From: Clostridia bacterium
GTDB lineage: Bacteria > Bacillota > Clostridia > Christensenellales > CAG-138
Assembly: GCA_030526425.1 (NCBI GenBank)
Contig: JAUNCT010000009.1
Location: 32,748 to 77,977 of the forward strand
DNA: 45,230 bases
Reading direction: 5' to 3'
Shown: positions 6,742 to 15,184 of the stretch, one piece after another
How positions within the stretch are numbered: the stretch's first letter is position 1
Layout of the letters: each line of letters starts with the position of its first letter
Notes under the pieces: generated by a model
Databases searched by the model: none
What the model was told of the DNA's origin: nothing
The model's input: only the letters and a program-made list of their open reading frames with translations
Made by a program: the position numbers and the translations under genes

Positions 6742-7458
6742 TTATTTGTATTGGGAAATGCGGTAGTTCTGCCCGGAAACCTCGAGGTAGAACGCCGCTT
6801 CGCTCGCGCGGATATACGGTGCGAGGAACACGAAGCCGACGCCGCAGGTCAGCGCCGACAGCAGGAACCAGCCCACGAAGCTCAGGTACAGCTTGAACAG
6901 GCGCCACTTGTTGCCGTGCATCATGCGTTTGGAACGGTCGACCGCCTCGCGGATGCCGATCTCGGGGTGCTCCGCCATGATGTAGGTCGCCATCGAATAG
7001 CGCAGCGCGGCGATGATGCCGGGCACCACCAGCAGAAGACTCCACAGGAACTGAAACAGCATCACGAAGCAACGCAGCCCCAGCGCCTTGCCGAAGATGT
7101 CGAAGCCCGTGAACAGGGTCGAGAAGTTTTCCTTTTTGCCGTCGGTCACGCCGAGGTTATAGCGGCAAAGACCGATGTGGAGCGCGCCGCCGATGAGCAG
7201 CTGCACGAGCAGGAACGCCCCCGTGGAAACGAAAAAGCCGAGCAGCAGAAAGCCGAGCTGCCGACCCGCGGGCGTTGCGAGCAGACCTTGCAGCGCGCTG
7301 TCCAGCTCCGCAGTGTAGCGCACGCCGGAGCCGAAGCTCGTCCCCGTTGCGGTGATGCCGCCCAGTACGCGGGCGACCAGGCAAACGAGCACCGCGATCC
7401 AATAGTTGCCGGCGAGCGCCTTGCGGGCGATCGCACGGAAGTCCTTCGAAAAATGCAT
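6742..7458 (-). CDS. DUF975-family membrane protein
   Basis: The 238-aa membrane protein matches DUF975, a family of unknown function common in Clostridia. Recognisable features are the N-terminal Arg/Lys-rich amphipathic helix with ARKALAGNYW, the central FGKALGLRCFVMLFQFLWSL region, VVPGIIAALRYSMATYIMAE, and the conserved GIREAVDRSKRMMHGNKWRLF motif near residues 188-208. About five or six membrane helices are present. The start is the ATG after AGGAGGTAACAAAG. It follows the DUF2156 gene with 33 bases between, so the two are probably co-transcribed, suggesting a shared envelope role. Confidence 0.85.
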   Translation of the reverse strand: MHFSKDFRAIARKALAGNYWIAVLVCLVARVLGGITATGTSFGSGVRYTAELDSALQGLLATPAGRQLGFLLLGFFVSTGAFLLVQLLIGGALHIGLCRYNLGVTDGKKENFSTLFTGFDIFGKALGLRCFVMLFQFLWSLLLVVPGIIAALRYSMATYIMAEHPEIGIREAVDRSKRMMHGNKWRLFKLYLSFVGWFLLSALTCGVGFVFLAPYIRASEAAFYLEVSGQNYRISQYK

Positions 7459-7491
7459 CTTTGTTACCTCCTGTCCGGGTCTTGTCCGCCG

Positions 7492-8388
7492 TCATTCGGG
7501 GCGGATGAATACGAAATGTTTTTCGGTGAAACCGATGGGTTGGTAGGCGAGCTTGGACTTGCGGAGCCCCTCGTCGCCGGAATCGTCCTCGCGGTTGAGG
7601 TACAGGGTATCCTCTTTCGCCGCGTACCGCGGGTACATCGAAGCGATCGCCTGATACGCGCCGTGGAACGACACGCGCGCCTTTTCGATGTGCACGTACA
7701 GCGTGTCGCCGACGACCTCGCCCGCAGCCAGCGCCGCAACGCCCTTCTCCGTGCGGATGAAGCCCGCCGAAAGCCCGAGGGCTTCGTATGCGTGCAGGGT
7801 CTCCCGCGCGCGGGTCATCTCTTCGACCTCGACCTCCGCGGTCAGCCCCGCCTCCCGTTCGAAGTCTTCGAGGAAACGCTCCGCCTCGGGCAGGGTCTCC
7901 GCCGTTACGGGGACGAATTCGGCTTCGGGGTTTTCCCGGAGGAAGCGGTTGAGGTGGTTCTTCTGCCCGTGCATCTTTTTCCCCGCAAAGGTCTGCATCG
8001 AGCGGATATCGTACAGGTAGTCGAACAGGTACCGCACGGGTTCCTCCCGTTCGATGCGCGCGCCGTAGCGTTCGCGCAGGGTTCCGAGCCCGCCGCCGGG
8101 CGTGAAATAGACCAAGGGCAAGCCCCGCTCCGCCGCGTCGCGTTCGATGGCGCCGAACGCCGCCGCGAGGTCTCCCGTCCCGACGGGCAGCATGTACAAA
8201 GGACCCGCGCCCATGTATTCTCCGCGGATGATGAGCATCCCGTCCGCGACCGCGTATGCGGAACGGTAAAAGCCGCGCCACTGAAAATTGGCGCCCATGG
8301 TATAATCGCAGGCCCGGTAGGTCTGCGTGCCGAACAGCGGACGGAGCGCCGCAGCGCTTTCCACCGTAAAGTCATGAAAATCCAACAC
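7492..8388 (-). CDS. DUF2156 / phosphatidylglycerol lysyltransferase C-terminal-like acyltransferase
   Basis: The 298-aa protein has the tandem GNAT-like fold of DUF2156, related to the catalytic half of lysyl-phosphatidylglycerol synthase (MprF). That enzyme transfers aminoacyl groups from tRNA to lipids, but soluble DUF2156 proteins are mostly uncharacterised. Visible features are LDFHDFT at the start, DYTMGANFQWR, the K(K)MHGQKNHLNRF motif around residue 140, VVGDTLYVHIEKA and the C-terminal EKHFVFIRPE. No flippase domain is present. The GTG start was chosen because it begins exactly where family members begin and the promoter's predicted transcript starts near 8431. A TTG at 8431-8433 would give 15 more residues but would sit at the 5' end of the RNA. 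No good binding site precedes either. Confidence 0.75.
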   Translation of the reverse strand: MLDFHDFTVESAAALRPLFGTQTYRACDYTMGANFQWRGFYRSAYAVADGMLIIRGEYMGAGPLYMLPVGTGDLAAAFGAIERDAAERGLPLVYFTPGGGLGTLRERYGARIEREEPVRYLFDYLYDIRSMQTFAGKKMHGQKNHLNRFLRENPEAEFVPVTAETLPEAERFLEDFEREAGLTAEVEVEEMTRARETLHAYEALGLSAGFIRTEKGVAALAAGEVVGDTLYVHIEKARVSFHGAYQAIASMYPRYAAKEDTLYLNREDDSGDEGLRKSKLAYQPIGFTEKHFVFIRPE

Positions 8389-8437
8389 TGTGTTCTTGTT
8401 TCGACCGGCGCGAATCGCCGTTTCCTTCCTCAAGGGT

Positions 8438-8467
8438 ATTTTATCACCGTGCGGAACGCCTGTTCAA
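8438..8467 (-). promoter_or_regulatory. Promoter of the DUF2156-DUF975 operon
   Basis: Minus-strand TTGAAC (8462-8467), 18-bp spacer, TAAAAT (8438-8443) preceded by TGA, an extended -10. Confidence 0.6.
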
Positions 8468-8501
8468 CGCAGCGGCAGTACAATTAACGGGAATATCACA
8501 A

Positions 8502-9755
8502 TCAAAGCAGCGTTCCGAACGCGAACCATTCCCCCGAAACGACGATCGCGTCGTAGCTTTCGGCGTGCTCCGCGATCCACGCCCAAAAGGCATCCTCCTC
8601 CGCCCACATGCGGGTGTCGAGGACCGCGCACTCCGCAACGGCGTTCACGAAAAAGTTCAACAGCGCGTTGTCGAACGAGTCGCCGATGAACAGGAGCTTC
8701 GCGCCTTCGGGGCGTTTCAGGTTCGTCACTTGGGTCAGCGCCGTATTTCCCCGCAGGTACGCCGTATACGGGTTCGTGCGGTAATAGTCGCCGCGTGCGA
8801 GATGGCGGCGGTCGAACAGCACCTCATGCGTGCCCGTCAGGTCGAGTCCCTCCGAAGGGATGCGGATGCGGTACTCCGTTTCGAACTTCGGAGACCACAG
8901 GGAAAAATCCTCCGGAGCACAGCGTCCGAGGGTGAGCTTCCGTCCGTTCGAGCCGAGGAACAACGCTTCGAACCGTTCCTCTTCGTAATTGCCGATATCG
9001 AAACACGCCCCGTCGGGGATCGCGAGCCCGAAGCGCGCGTTCAGCTCTTCCGCAAGGAACCGCGCCGCGGTACATGCCGCCTCGGGCAGCCAGTGGTGAT
9101 CCGTGCGGTAAAACAGGCTGTGATGCACGAACCCCGCGGCGTGGAACGCCTCCCGGAGGTCGAAGGTCCCGAATCCCGCTTCCGTGAGTACGGCGAGCCG
9201 TTCGTCCTTGCGGGCATTGTCGAAATTCAGCACGCCGTCGTAACCCGCGTCGTCGACCTTGCAGGCTTTTCCGGGCGTGCACACGAACAGCAGCGGCTTT
9301 CCCGTTTGCCGCAGCCGTTCCATCATGGGCGGCAGCTGCGTATCGCCGATTTTGGCGTTGCGTCCGATCAGATAGCCGCCTTCGAGTTCATCGACCGCAG
9401 AGGGATCGTCCGGCGAGCCGAGTGTCAGCCCGAGCTTCGCTTCGAGCGCGCTCGCCCCTTCGGTCATCGCCTGACCGAGCGGCAGGTTGGCACCGAGCGC
9501 CGCCTCGACCTTCTCTTCGATGCCGTAAACGAAGGCGGTGAACCCCGGAAGCAACGCACCCTCCGCAACGGTCTTGCGGTTGTCGTTCGGACTGTTCACC
9601 GAAGCGATCCGCTCCGTCACGGCGTTGCGGATGCCGAGCCTGCCGACGACGAACTTCCGCGTGAAGTATTTCACCCCGGCACCTGCGAGCGCCAGCGCCA
9701 GCACGCCGCAGCACGCACCCATCACGGTGCGGAAGACTTTGTTGTTTCGTTCCAT
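8502..9755 (-). CDS. DHHW-family / AlgX-AlgJ-like SGNH acyltransferase
   Basis: Predicted extracellular partner of a membrane O-acyltransferase, placing acetyl or other acyl groups on a cell-surface polymer. The 417-aa protein has one N-terminal signal-anchor helix (residues 8-30). The diagnostic YRTDHHW motif lies near residue 220, and FIGDSFDNALL near residue 355 supplies the nucleophile-type GDS. These match the DHHW/AlgX-like family. The start ATG follows GAGGAT that overlaps the stop of the MBOAT gene, with ten bases between genes, so translation is coupled. No terminator is visible between this gene and the next promoter at 8467. Confidence 0.85.
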   Translation of the reverse strand: MERNNKVFRTVMGACCGVLALALAGAGVKYFTRKFVVGRLGIRNAVTERIASVNSPNDNRKTVAEGALLPGFTAFVYGIEEKVEAALGANLPLGQAMTEGASALEAKLGLTLGSPDDPSAVDELEGGYLIGRNAKIGDTQLPPMMERLRQTGKPLLFVCTPGKACKVDDAGYDGVLNFDNARKDERLAVLTEAGFGTFDLREAFHAAGFVHHSLFYRTDHHWLPEAACTAARFLAEELNARFGLAIPDGACFDIGNYEEERFEALFLGSNGRKLTLGRCAPEDFSLWSPKFETEYRIRIPSEGLDLTGTHEVLFDRRHLARGDYYRTNPYTAYLRGNTALTQVTNLKRPEGAKLLFIGDSFDNALLNFFVNAVAECAVLDTRMWAEEDAFWAWIAEHAESYDAIVVSGEWFAFGTLL

Positions 9756-9765
9756 GGCAGCATCC

Positions 9766-11151
9766 TCAGAAATTGAAGTAGATGAACGGATTGTACGTCG
9801 ATTTCACGCACAGCATCGCCGAAACCGCAAACAGCACCGCAAGCACGATGCCGCGCACCGCAGGATGCGCGCCGAAGCGCTCCTTCAGCTTCGGAACGAC
9901 CGGGAAGGCGAACACCGCCCCCGCGATGAGGGCGAACGCCGAACCGCCGGAGAGATACGCCGTCAGCGTATCCGCCCACTGTCCCGAACCCGCACCGAAC
10001 ATGGCGCCGAGGAACGCGCCGCAGGCACCGATGCTCTCGCTGCGGAACAGCACCCAGCCGAACAGCACGAGCAGCAGCGTCGTGACATGCCCGAACGCGT
10101 TCGGACACTTTGCGAGCCCGGTCTGCTTTTCGGTCACGAGAAGCACGAACCAGTACAGCCCCCAAAGCACGAACGTCCAATTCGCGCCGTGCCAAACGCC
10201 GGTCAAAAGCCACACGGCGAACAGGTTGCGGATGGTCTTCGCCGTGCCGCCGCGGTTCCCGCCGAGCGGGATGTACACATAGTCGCGGAACCAGCCGGAC
10301 AGGGACATATGCCAGCGGCGCCAGAATTCCGTCGCGCTGCGCGCAACGTACGGATAGTCGAAGTTTTCGTCGAAGCGGAAGCCGAACATCCGCCCGAGAC
10401 CGATGGCCATATCGGAGTAGCCCGAAAAGTCGAAATAGATCTGCACCATGTAGGCGACCGCGCCGAGCCACGCCGTGCCCACGGCAATGAGCCGCGGCTC
10501 GAGGGAAAACACGTTGTCGGCGCACAGCCCCGCGTAGTTCGCGATCAGCACCTTTTTCGCAAGGCCGGTGATGAACCGCGCCATGCCCTCGCAAAAGTCT
10601 TCGCGGTTCTCGCGGCGCTCGCCGATCTCCCTCGCGACGGTCTCATACCGCACGATCGGTCCCGCGATGAGCTGCGGGAACATGGAGATATACAGGGCGA
10701 GCCGGTCCGGGCGGCGCTGCACCGCGGCGTGCCCGTAGTACACGTCGAACACGTAGCTCATGATCTGGAACGTGAAGAACGAGATGCCGATGGGCAGGGC
10801 GATCTTCAGGGCGAAGGCTTCCCTGCCGAACAGCTTCAGAAAGTTGAAGCTGAGGAACCCGAGGTATTTGAACACGACGATCAGCGCGATATCGAGCGCC
10901 ACCGCGGCGGTGAGCCACGCCTTCTTCGCCCCGTGCGTTTGCGCCGCGCCGATTTTGAGCCCGGCGAACCAGTTGATCAGCACGAACCCGAGCATCACGA
11001 ACACGAACGCGGGTTCGCCCCAAGCGTAAAACGCGAGGCTTGCCGACAGCAGCACGGTATTCTTGTATTCCCTGCCCGTGCGCGGGATATAGTACAACGC
11101 CAGTACCGCCGGCAGGAACAAAAACAGAAACACGGTGGAAGAAAAGACCAT
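9766..11151 (-). CDS. MBOAT-family O-acyltransferase (AlgI/DltB-like)
   Basis: Multi-pass membrane protein of 461 aa that moves acyl groups from the cytoplasm to an extracellular acceptor chain. The N-terminus VFSSTVFLFLFLP and Y-R--NTVLLSASLAFYAWGEP are typical of AlgI. Family motifs seen are YFDFSGYSDMAIGLGRMFGF, the FWRRWHMSLSGWFRDYVYIPLGGNR segment and LLTGVWHGANW with the invariant histidine. About eleven helices. The start has GGAGGT eight bases upstream. It heads a two-gene operon with the DHHW protein. Which polymer is modified (capsule, teichoic acid or other) cannot be told because no glycosyltransferase is adjacent. Confidence 0.93.
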   Translation of the reverse strand: MVFSSTVFLFLFLPAVLALYYIPRTGREYKNTVLLSASLAFYAWGEPAFVFVMLGFVLINWFAGLKIGAAQTHGAKKAWLTAAVALDIALIVVFKYLGFLSFNFLKLFGREAFALKIALPIGISFFTFQIMSYVFDVYYGHAAVQRRPDRLALYISMFPQLIAGPIVRYETVAREIGERRENREDFCEGMARFITGLAKKVLIANYAGLCADNVFSLEPRLIAVGTAWLGAVAYMVQIYFDFSGYSDMAIGLGRMFGFRFDENFDYPYVARSATEFWRRWHMSLSGWFRDYVYIPLGGNRGGTAKTIRNLFAVWLLTGVWHGANWTFVLWGLYWFVLLVTEKQTGLAKCPNAFGHVTTLLLVLFGWVLFRSESIGACGAFLGAMFGAGSGQWADTLTAYLSGGSAFALIAGAVFAFPVVPKLKERFGAHPAVRGIVLAVLFAVSAMLCVKSTYNPFIYFNF

Positions 11152-11184
11152 CCCGACCTCCGCATTGAAAATTCAACGCCGTTT

Positions 11185-11193
11185 ATTGTACCA
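11185..11193 (-). promoter_or_regulatory. Extended -10 promoter of the MBOAT-DHHW operon
   Basis: Minus strand reads TGG-TACAAT. The -35 is weak. Confidence 0.45.
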
Positions 11194-11239
11194 CATTCCC
11201 GCCGCGGACGGCACGCGCTTTTCCCACCGGGCGGGAATG

Positions 11240-11256
11240 TTACAATTTCCTTACAA
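11240..11256. promoter_or_regulatory. Direct repeat TTACAA spaced by one helical turn
   Basis: TTACAA at 11240-11245 and 11251-11256 are exactly 11 bp apart, between the divergent MBOAT and PAP2 promoters. The spacing is like PhoP (Pho box) direct repeats, but the hexamers match that consensus only partly. Confidence 0.3.
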
Positions 11257-11270
11257 GTCCAGCCGTTCGC

Positions 11271-11300
11271 TTGCGCGCGGCGAAACACCGCATCTATAAT
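11271..11300 (+). promoter_or_regulatory. Promoter of the PAP2 gene
   Basis: TTGCGC (11271-11276), 18-bp spacer, perfect TATAAT (11295-11300). Confidence 0.55.
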
Positions 11301-11330
11301 GAACGTATTCGTTTTGAAGGAGTTATGATC

Positions 11331-12017
11331 ATGAAACAGCGCAAACGTCTCCTGTCCTTCGCCTGCTTCGGCAGCGCCGCCGTTCTGTTCACGCTGCTCG
11401 TCGCGTTCGTCGGCAAGGCACCGGTCGGTCCCGCCGGCACCGAGGTCGGTTTCGCCGGTCTCAACAACGCCATCGCGGGGGTCTTCCCCTACAACGGCTT
11501 CTTCTACACGGTCTCGAAGCTGGTGGGCTTCCTCGCCATCGCCGTCGCGGGGCTGTTCTCCCTGCTCGCCGTGCTGGAGTTCGTGCAGCGCAAAAGCATC
11601 CGCCGCATCGACGCGGAGCTGCTCGCGCTCGTTTGCACCTACGCGCTGACGGTCGCGCTGTATGTTTTGTTCGAGGTCGTCGTCGTGAACTACCGCCCCA
11701 TCATCATGCCCGGCGAGGTCATGCCCGAGGCTTCCTTCCCCTCCTCGCACACGCTGCTCGCCGTGACGATCTTCGGCTCGGCGCTGTTCGCCATGACGCG
11801 TTACCTGAAGGACGAGCGCGTGCGCCGCATCGTGCGGGTCGTGTTCCTCGTGTTCATCGCCGTGATGACGGTCGGTCGCTTGGTTTCCGGCGTGCACTGG
11901 TTCACGGATATCCTCGGCGGCGTGCTGTACAGCCTCGCGCTGATCTCCTTCTACCGCCTGATGCTCGAAGTCTTCCGCAAGTCCGCAAAGCACCACGCGC
12001 CCCGCAAGACCCGCTGA
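11331..12017 (+). CDS. PAP2-family membrane phosphatase
   Basis: Integral membrane phosphatase of 228 aa acting on lipid phosphates such as undecaprenyl pyrophosphate or phosphatidylglycerol phosphate. About six helices. The three catalytic motifs are recognisable: NYRPII (a short form of KxxxxxxRP), PSSHT near residue 138, and GRLVSGVHWFTDILGG, corresponding to SRxxxxxHxxxD with Gly in place of the first Ser. The start is the second of two close ATGs, because AAGGAG lies eight bases upstream of it and only two bases from the first. The gene is monocistronic, divergent from the surface-acylation operon, and ends at a strong terminator. Confidence 0.88.
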   Translation: MKQRKRLLSFACFGSAAVLFTLLVAFVGKAPVGPAGTEVGFAGLNNAIAGVFPYNGFFYTVSKLVGFLAIAVAGLFSLLAVLEFVQRKSIRRIDAELLALVCTYALTVALYVLFEVVVVNYRPIIMPGEVMPEASFPSSHTLLAVTIFGSALFAMTRYLKDERVRRIVRVVFLVFIAVMTVGRLVSGVHWFTDILGGVLYSLALISFYRLMLEVFRKSAKHHAPRKTR

Positions 12018-12030
12018 CCCCCTGACGCAA

Positions 12031-12062
12031 AAAGCCCGTTGTTCCGAGGAACAGCGGGCTTT
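12031..12062. terminator. Bidirectional terminator after PAP2 and transporter genes
   Basis: AAAGCCCGTTGTTCC pairs with GGAACAGCGGGCTTT (one G-U pair). It serves two convergent genes. Confidence 0.85.
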
Positions 12063-12077
12063 CGTTTGTTTTGCGCC

Positions 12078-13415
12078 TTATTTCCAGGCGAAGGTGAACA
12101 TGCCGTACAGCCAGATGACGCCGATCGCGACCGGCGTGAAGAAGCGGAAGAACGGCTTCATCCAGTTGCGGACCTTCATGCCGTTGCCGGTGTTCGCCTC
12201 GCGGACGAAGTTGTCCCAGCCCCAGCCGAACTTGTTGCAGCAGAACAGGCAGAAGATGAGCGAACCGAGCGGCAGGATGTTGTTCGAAACGATGAAATCC
12301 CACAGGTCGAGCCATGCGCTGCCTTCCGCGAACGGTTGAAACTTCAGCACGGAGTAGCCGAGCGCCGTGGTGAGCGCGAGCCCGAAGATCCCGACGCCGC
12401 AGACGACGCAGCCCTTGCGGCGGCTCCACCCCGTCATTTCGCGCACCATCGCGAGGATGTTCTCGAACACCGCGAGCACGGTGGAGAACGCCGCGAAGGT
12501 CATGAACAGGAAGAACAGCGTGCCGAAGACGCGCCCGCCTTCCATTCGGTTGAAGACTTCCGCCATGGTGTTGAACAGCAGCGCGGGACCGGCGCCGACT
12601 TCGAGCCCGTAGGTCGCGCACGCGGGGAAGATGATGAGCCCCGCCAGCAGCGCCGCCAGCGTATCCAGCCCGATGACGTTGAGCGCCTCGCCCATCATGG
12701 AGCGTTCCTTGCCGATATAGCTGCCGAAGATCGCCATCGAGCCCATGCCGATGGACAGTGTGAAGAACGCCTGGTTCATCGCGCCGACGATGACCTTGCC
12801 GTCGATCTTCGAAAAATCGGGCACGAGGTAGAACTTCAAACCTTCCCAAGCGCCCTCAAGGAAGAAGCTGCGCACCGCAAGCCCCGCCATGAGGAGGAAC
12901 AGCGCGAGCATCATGAATTTCGTCACACGCTCGAGACCGCCCTGCAGACCGAGGGAGAGCACGCCGAAGCCGATGACGACCGTCGCCGCCATATATCCCA
13001 CATTCAGCCCCGGGTTCGAGATCATCGGTCCGAAGCTCAGCCCCGCGGAATGCCCCGTGAGGAACTGCACGAAGTAATACAGGATCCAGCCGCAGACCAC
13101 GGTGTAGAACGCCATCAGCGCGATGTTGCCGATGAGCGAAACGGGACCGTAGGCGTGCCACTTCGTACCCGGCTTTTCGAGCTTTTTCATCATCGTCAGC
13201 GGGCTCGACTGTGCCGCGCGCCCGAGCGAGAACTCCATCGTCATGACCGGAACGCCGAGCAGGATGAGGCAGATGACATACACCAGCACGAAGCCGCCGC
13301 CACCGTACTGCCCCGCCATCCACGGGAACTTCCAGACGTTGCCGCAGCCGATCGCGCAGCCCGCCGACAGCAGGATGAAGCCCAAACGGGAACCCAGTGA
13401 TTCTCTCTTTTCCAT
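12078..13415 (-). CDS. Sodium-dependent transporter, NSS/SNF family (copy A)
   Basis: Sodium-coupled amino-acid symporter of the neurotransmitter-sodium-symporter family, 445 aa with 11-12 helices. Helix 1 carries the family signature (SRLGFILLSAGCAIGCGNVWKFPW region, residues 8-30) with the unwound Gly-rich substrate and sodium site. YGGGGFVLVY and GAMNQAFFTLSIGMG are further NSS landmarks. The substrate is probably an amino acid but cannot be fixed. The start ATG is preceded by GGGGAGGAAAG. It is the downstream member of a tandem pair, with its own extended -10 and a leader hairpin, so the copies can be expressed independently. Confidence 0.92.
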   Translation of the reverse strand: MEKRESLGSRLGFILLSAGCAIGCGNVWKFPWMAGQYGGGGFVLVYVICLILLGVPVMTMEFSLGRAAQSSPLTMMKKLEKPGTKWHAYGPVSLIGNIALMAFYTVVCGWILYYFVQFLTGHSAGLSFGPMISNPGLNVGYMAATVVIGFGVLSLGLQGGLERVTKFMMLALFLLMAGLAVRSFFLEGAWEGLKFYLVPDFSKIDGKVIVGAMNQAFFTLSIGMGSMAIFGSYIGKERSMMGEALNVIGLDTLAALLAGLIIFPACATYGLEVGAGPALLFNTMAEVFNRMEGGRVFGTLFFLFMTFAAFSTVLAVFENILAMVREMTGWSRRKGCVVCGVGIFGLALTTALGYSVLKFQPFAEGSAWLDLWDFIVSNNILPLGSLIFCLFCCNKFGWGWDNFVREANTGNGMKVRNWMKPFFRFFTPVAIGVIWLYGMFTFAWK

Positions 13416-13435
13416 TGCTTTCCTCCCCAAACCGT

Positions 13436-13452
13436 GCGGGTCACGGACCCGC
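13436..13452 (-). promoter_or_regulatory. Leader hairpin before transporter copy A
   Basis: Perfect 7-bp stem GCGGGTC/GACCCGC with a three-base loop, located between the predicted transcription start and the ribosome binding site. It has no T tract, so a translational or protein-binding role is more likely than termination. Confidence 0.35.
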
Positions 13453-13462
13453 AATTGAATAT

Positions 13463-13471
13463 ACTATACCA
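13463..13471 (-). promoter_or_regulatory. Extended -10 promoter of transporter copy A
   Basis: Minus strand reads TGG-TATAGT. A second very AT-rich stretch (13503-13524) farther upstream could be an alternative promoter. Confidence 0.45.
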
Positions 13472-13575
13472 TTCTGTGGGGACCGCGCCGACCGTTTTCC
13501 CGCAGATATATTATATATATAAAACAGGTCTCCCTTTTCACGGGTCGGTTCCGTTCACCTTGTGCTTTCGCCCAT

Positions 13576-13600
13576 GAAAAAAGCGCCCCGGAGGGCGCTT
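13576..13600 (-). terminator. Terminator of transporter copy B
   Basis: AAGCGCCC (13581-13588) with GGGCGCTT (13593-13600), tetraloop, six T on the minus strand. It separates the two transporter copies. Confidence 0.85.
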
Positions 13601-13620
13601 GGAAGCAGAGCTTTGCGGGC

Positions 13621-14958
13621 TTACCGCCAGTTGAAGGTCACCATGCCGTAGATCCACAGCCCGGCGATGGCGGCGGGCACGATGTAACGGAACAGCGGGC
13701 GCATCCAAACGCGCACCTTCATGCCGCGGCCGGTGTTCGCCTCGGCGACGAAGCTGTCCCAGCCCCAACCGAATTTGTTGCAGCAGAACAGGCAGTACAC
13801 CAGAGAGCCGAGCGGCAGGATGTTGTTCGAAACGATGAAATCCCACAGGTCGAGCCACGCGCTGCCTTCCGCGAACGGTTGGAACTTCAGCACGGAATAG
13901 CCGAGCGCCGTGGTGAGTGCGAGCGCAAAGATGCCGATGCCGCAGAGCACGCAACCCTTGCGGCGGCTCCACCCCGTGATCTCACGCACCATCGCGAGGA
14001 TGTTCTCGAACACCGCAAGCACGGTGGAGAACGCCGCAAAGGTCATGAACAGGAAGAACAGCGTGCCGAAAACGCGCCCGCCTTCCATTTGGTTGAAGAC
14101 CTCCGCCATGGTGTTGAACAGCAGCGCGGGACCCGCACCGACCTCAAGCCCGTAGGTCGTGCACGCGGGGAAGATGATGAAGCCCGCCAGCAGCGCCGCC
14201 AGCGTATCCAGCGCGACGACACGGAGCGATTCGCCCATCATGGAATGGTCTTTTCCGATATAGCTGCCGAAGATCGCCATCGCGCCGGTACCGAGGCTCA
14301 GCGTGAAGAACGCCTGGTTCATCGCCCCGACGACGACCTTGCCGTCGATCTTCGAAAAATCGGGCACGAGGTAGAAGCGCACGCCCTCCGCCGCGCCGGG
14401 AAGCGTCAGGCTGCGGATGCCGAGCCCGACCATGAGCGCGAGCAGCGCCGGCATCATGAACTTCGTCACGCGCTCGAGACCGCCCTGCAGACCGAAGGAG
14501 ATCACGCCGAAGCCGATCGCGATCGTCGCGAAGGTATAGCCCACGTTCAGCCCGGGGTCCGAGATCATCGGTCCGAAGCTCAGCCCCGCGGAATGCCCCG
14601 TGAGGAACTGCACGAAGTAATAAAGGATCCAACCGCAGACCACGGTGTAGAACGCCATCAGCGCCACGTTGCCGAGCAGCGCCGCCGCGCCGTAGGCATG
14701 CCACTTCGCGCCCGGCTTTTCGAGTTTTTTCATCATCGTCAGCGGGCTCGACTGCGCCGCGCGGCCGATCGAAAATTCCATCGTCATCACGGGGACGCCG
14801 AGCAGCACAAGGAAAAGGACATACATCAGCACGAAGCCGCCGCCACCGTACTGTCCCGCCATCCACGGGAACTTCCAAACGTTGCCGCAGCCGATCGCAC
14901 AGCCCGCCGACAGCAGGATGAAGCCGAGGCGCGAGCCCAAAGATTCTCTGTTGTTCAT
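13621..14958 (-). CDS. Sodium-dependent transporter, NSS/SNF family (copy B)
   Basis: Paralogue of the adjacent transporter, exactly the same length (445 aa) and identical at roughly five of six positions by eye. The helix 1 signature and the substrate region are unchanged. Differences cluster in the helices around residues 95-105, 145-155, 172-195 and at the C-terminus (RVWMRPLFRY versus RNWMKPFFRF). The start ATG was set by alignment with copy A and a weak GAAAGAAG. A longer frame upstream would begin inside AT-rich promoter DNA. The two copies look like a tandem duplication that has begun to diverge, possibly in substrate range or regulation. Confidence 0.92.
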   Translation of the reverse strand: MNNRESLGSRLGFILLSAGCAIGCGNVWKFPWMAGQYGGGGFVLMYVLFLVLLGVPVMTMEFSIGRAAQSSPLTMMKKLEKPGAKWHAYGAAALLGNVALMAFYTVVCGWILYYFVQFLTGHSAGLSFGPMISDPGLNVGYTFATIAIGFGVISFGLQGGLERVTKFMMPALLALMVGLGIRSLTLPGAAEGVRFYLVPDFSKIDGKVVVGAMNQAFFTLSLGTGAMAIFGSYIGKDHSMMGESLRVVALDTLAALLAGFIIFPACTTYGLEVGAGPALLFNTMAEVFNQMEGGRVFGTLFFLFMTFAAFSTVLAVFENILAMVREITGWSRRKGCVLCGIGIFALALTTALGYSVLKFQPFAEGSAWLDLWDFIVSNNILPLGSLVYCLFCCNKFGWGWDSFVAEANTGRGMKVRVWMRPLFRYIVPAAIAGLWIYGMVTFNWR

Positions 14959-15024
14959 GGTTTTCTTCTTTCGTATCTTCTCTTTTTTCCCATGCGCCGG
15001 GAACCGCGGGCCTCGGCGCAAGGC

Positions 15025-15062
15025 ATATATCATATCATATACTTTGCTGTTATATGATATAT
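15025..15062. promoter_or_regulatory. Inverted repeat in the transporter B / thioesterase intergenic region
   Basis: ATATATCATAT (15025-15035) and ATATGATATAT (15052-15062) are perfect 11-bp inverted arms with a 16-bp spacer. The site lies where the copy B promoter must be. The AT-rich segment contains several TATGAT-like -10 candidates. Confidence 0.4.
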
Positions 15063-15105
15063 TTTCATGCAATATATTTTATATTTTCTTGTTGCCCATA
15101 CCCCG

Positions 15106-15135
15106 TTGAAAACCGCATGGCGTTTCGGTTATACT
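15106..15135 (+). promoter_or_regulatory. Promoter of the thioesterase-flavoprotein unit
   Basis: TTGAAA (15106-15111), 18-bp spacer, TATACT (15130-15135). Confidence 0.6.
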
Positions 15136-15184
15136 GTTCAATACGATTGAAAAATACCGATTCCGTCATCACGAAAGGATCCCC

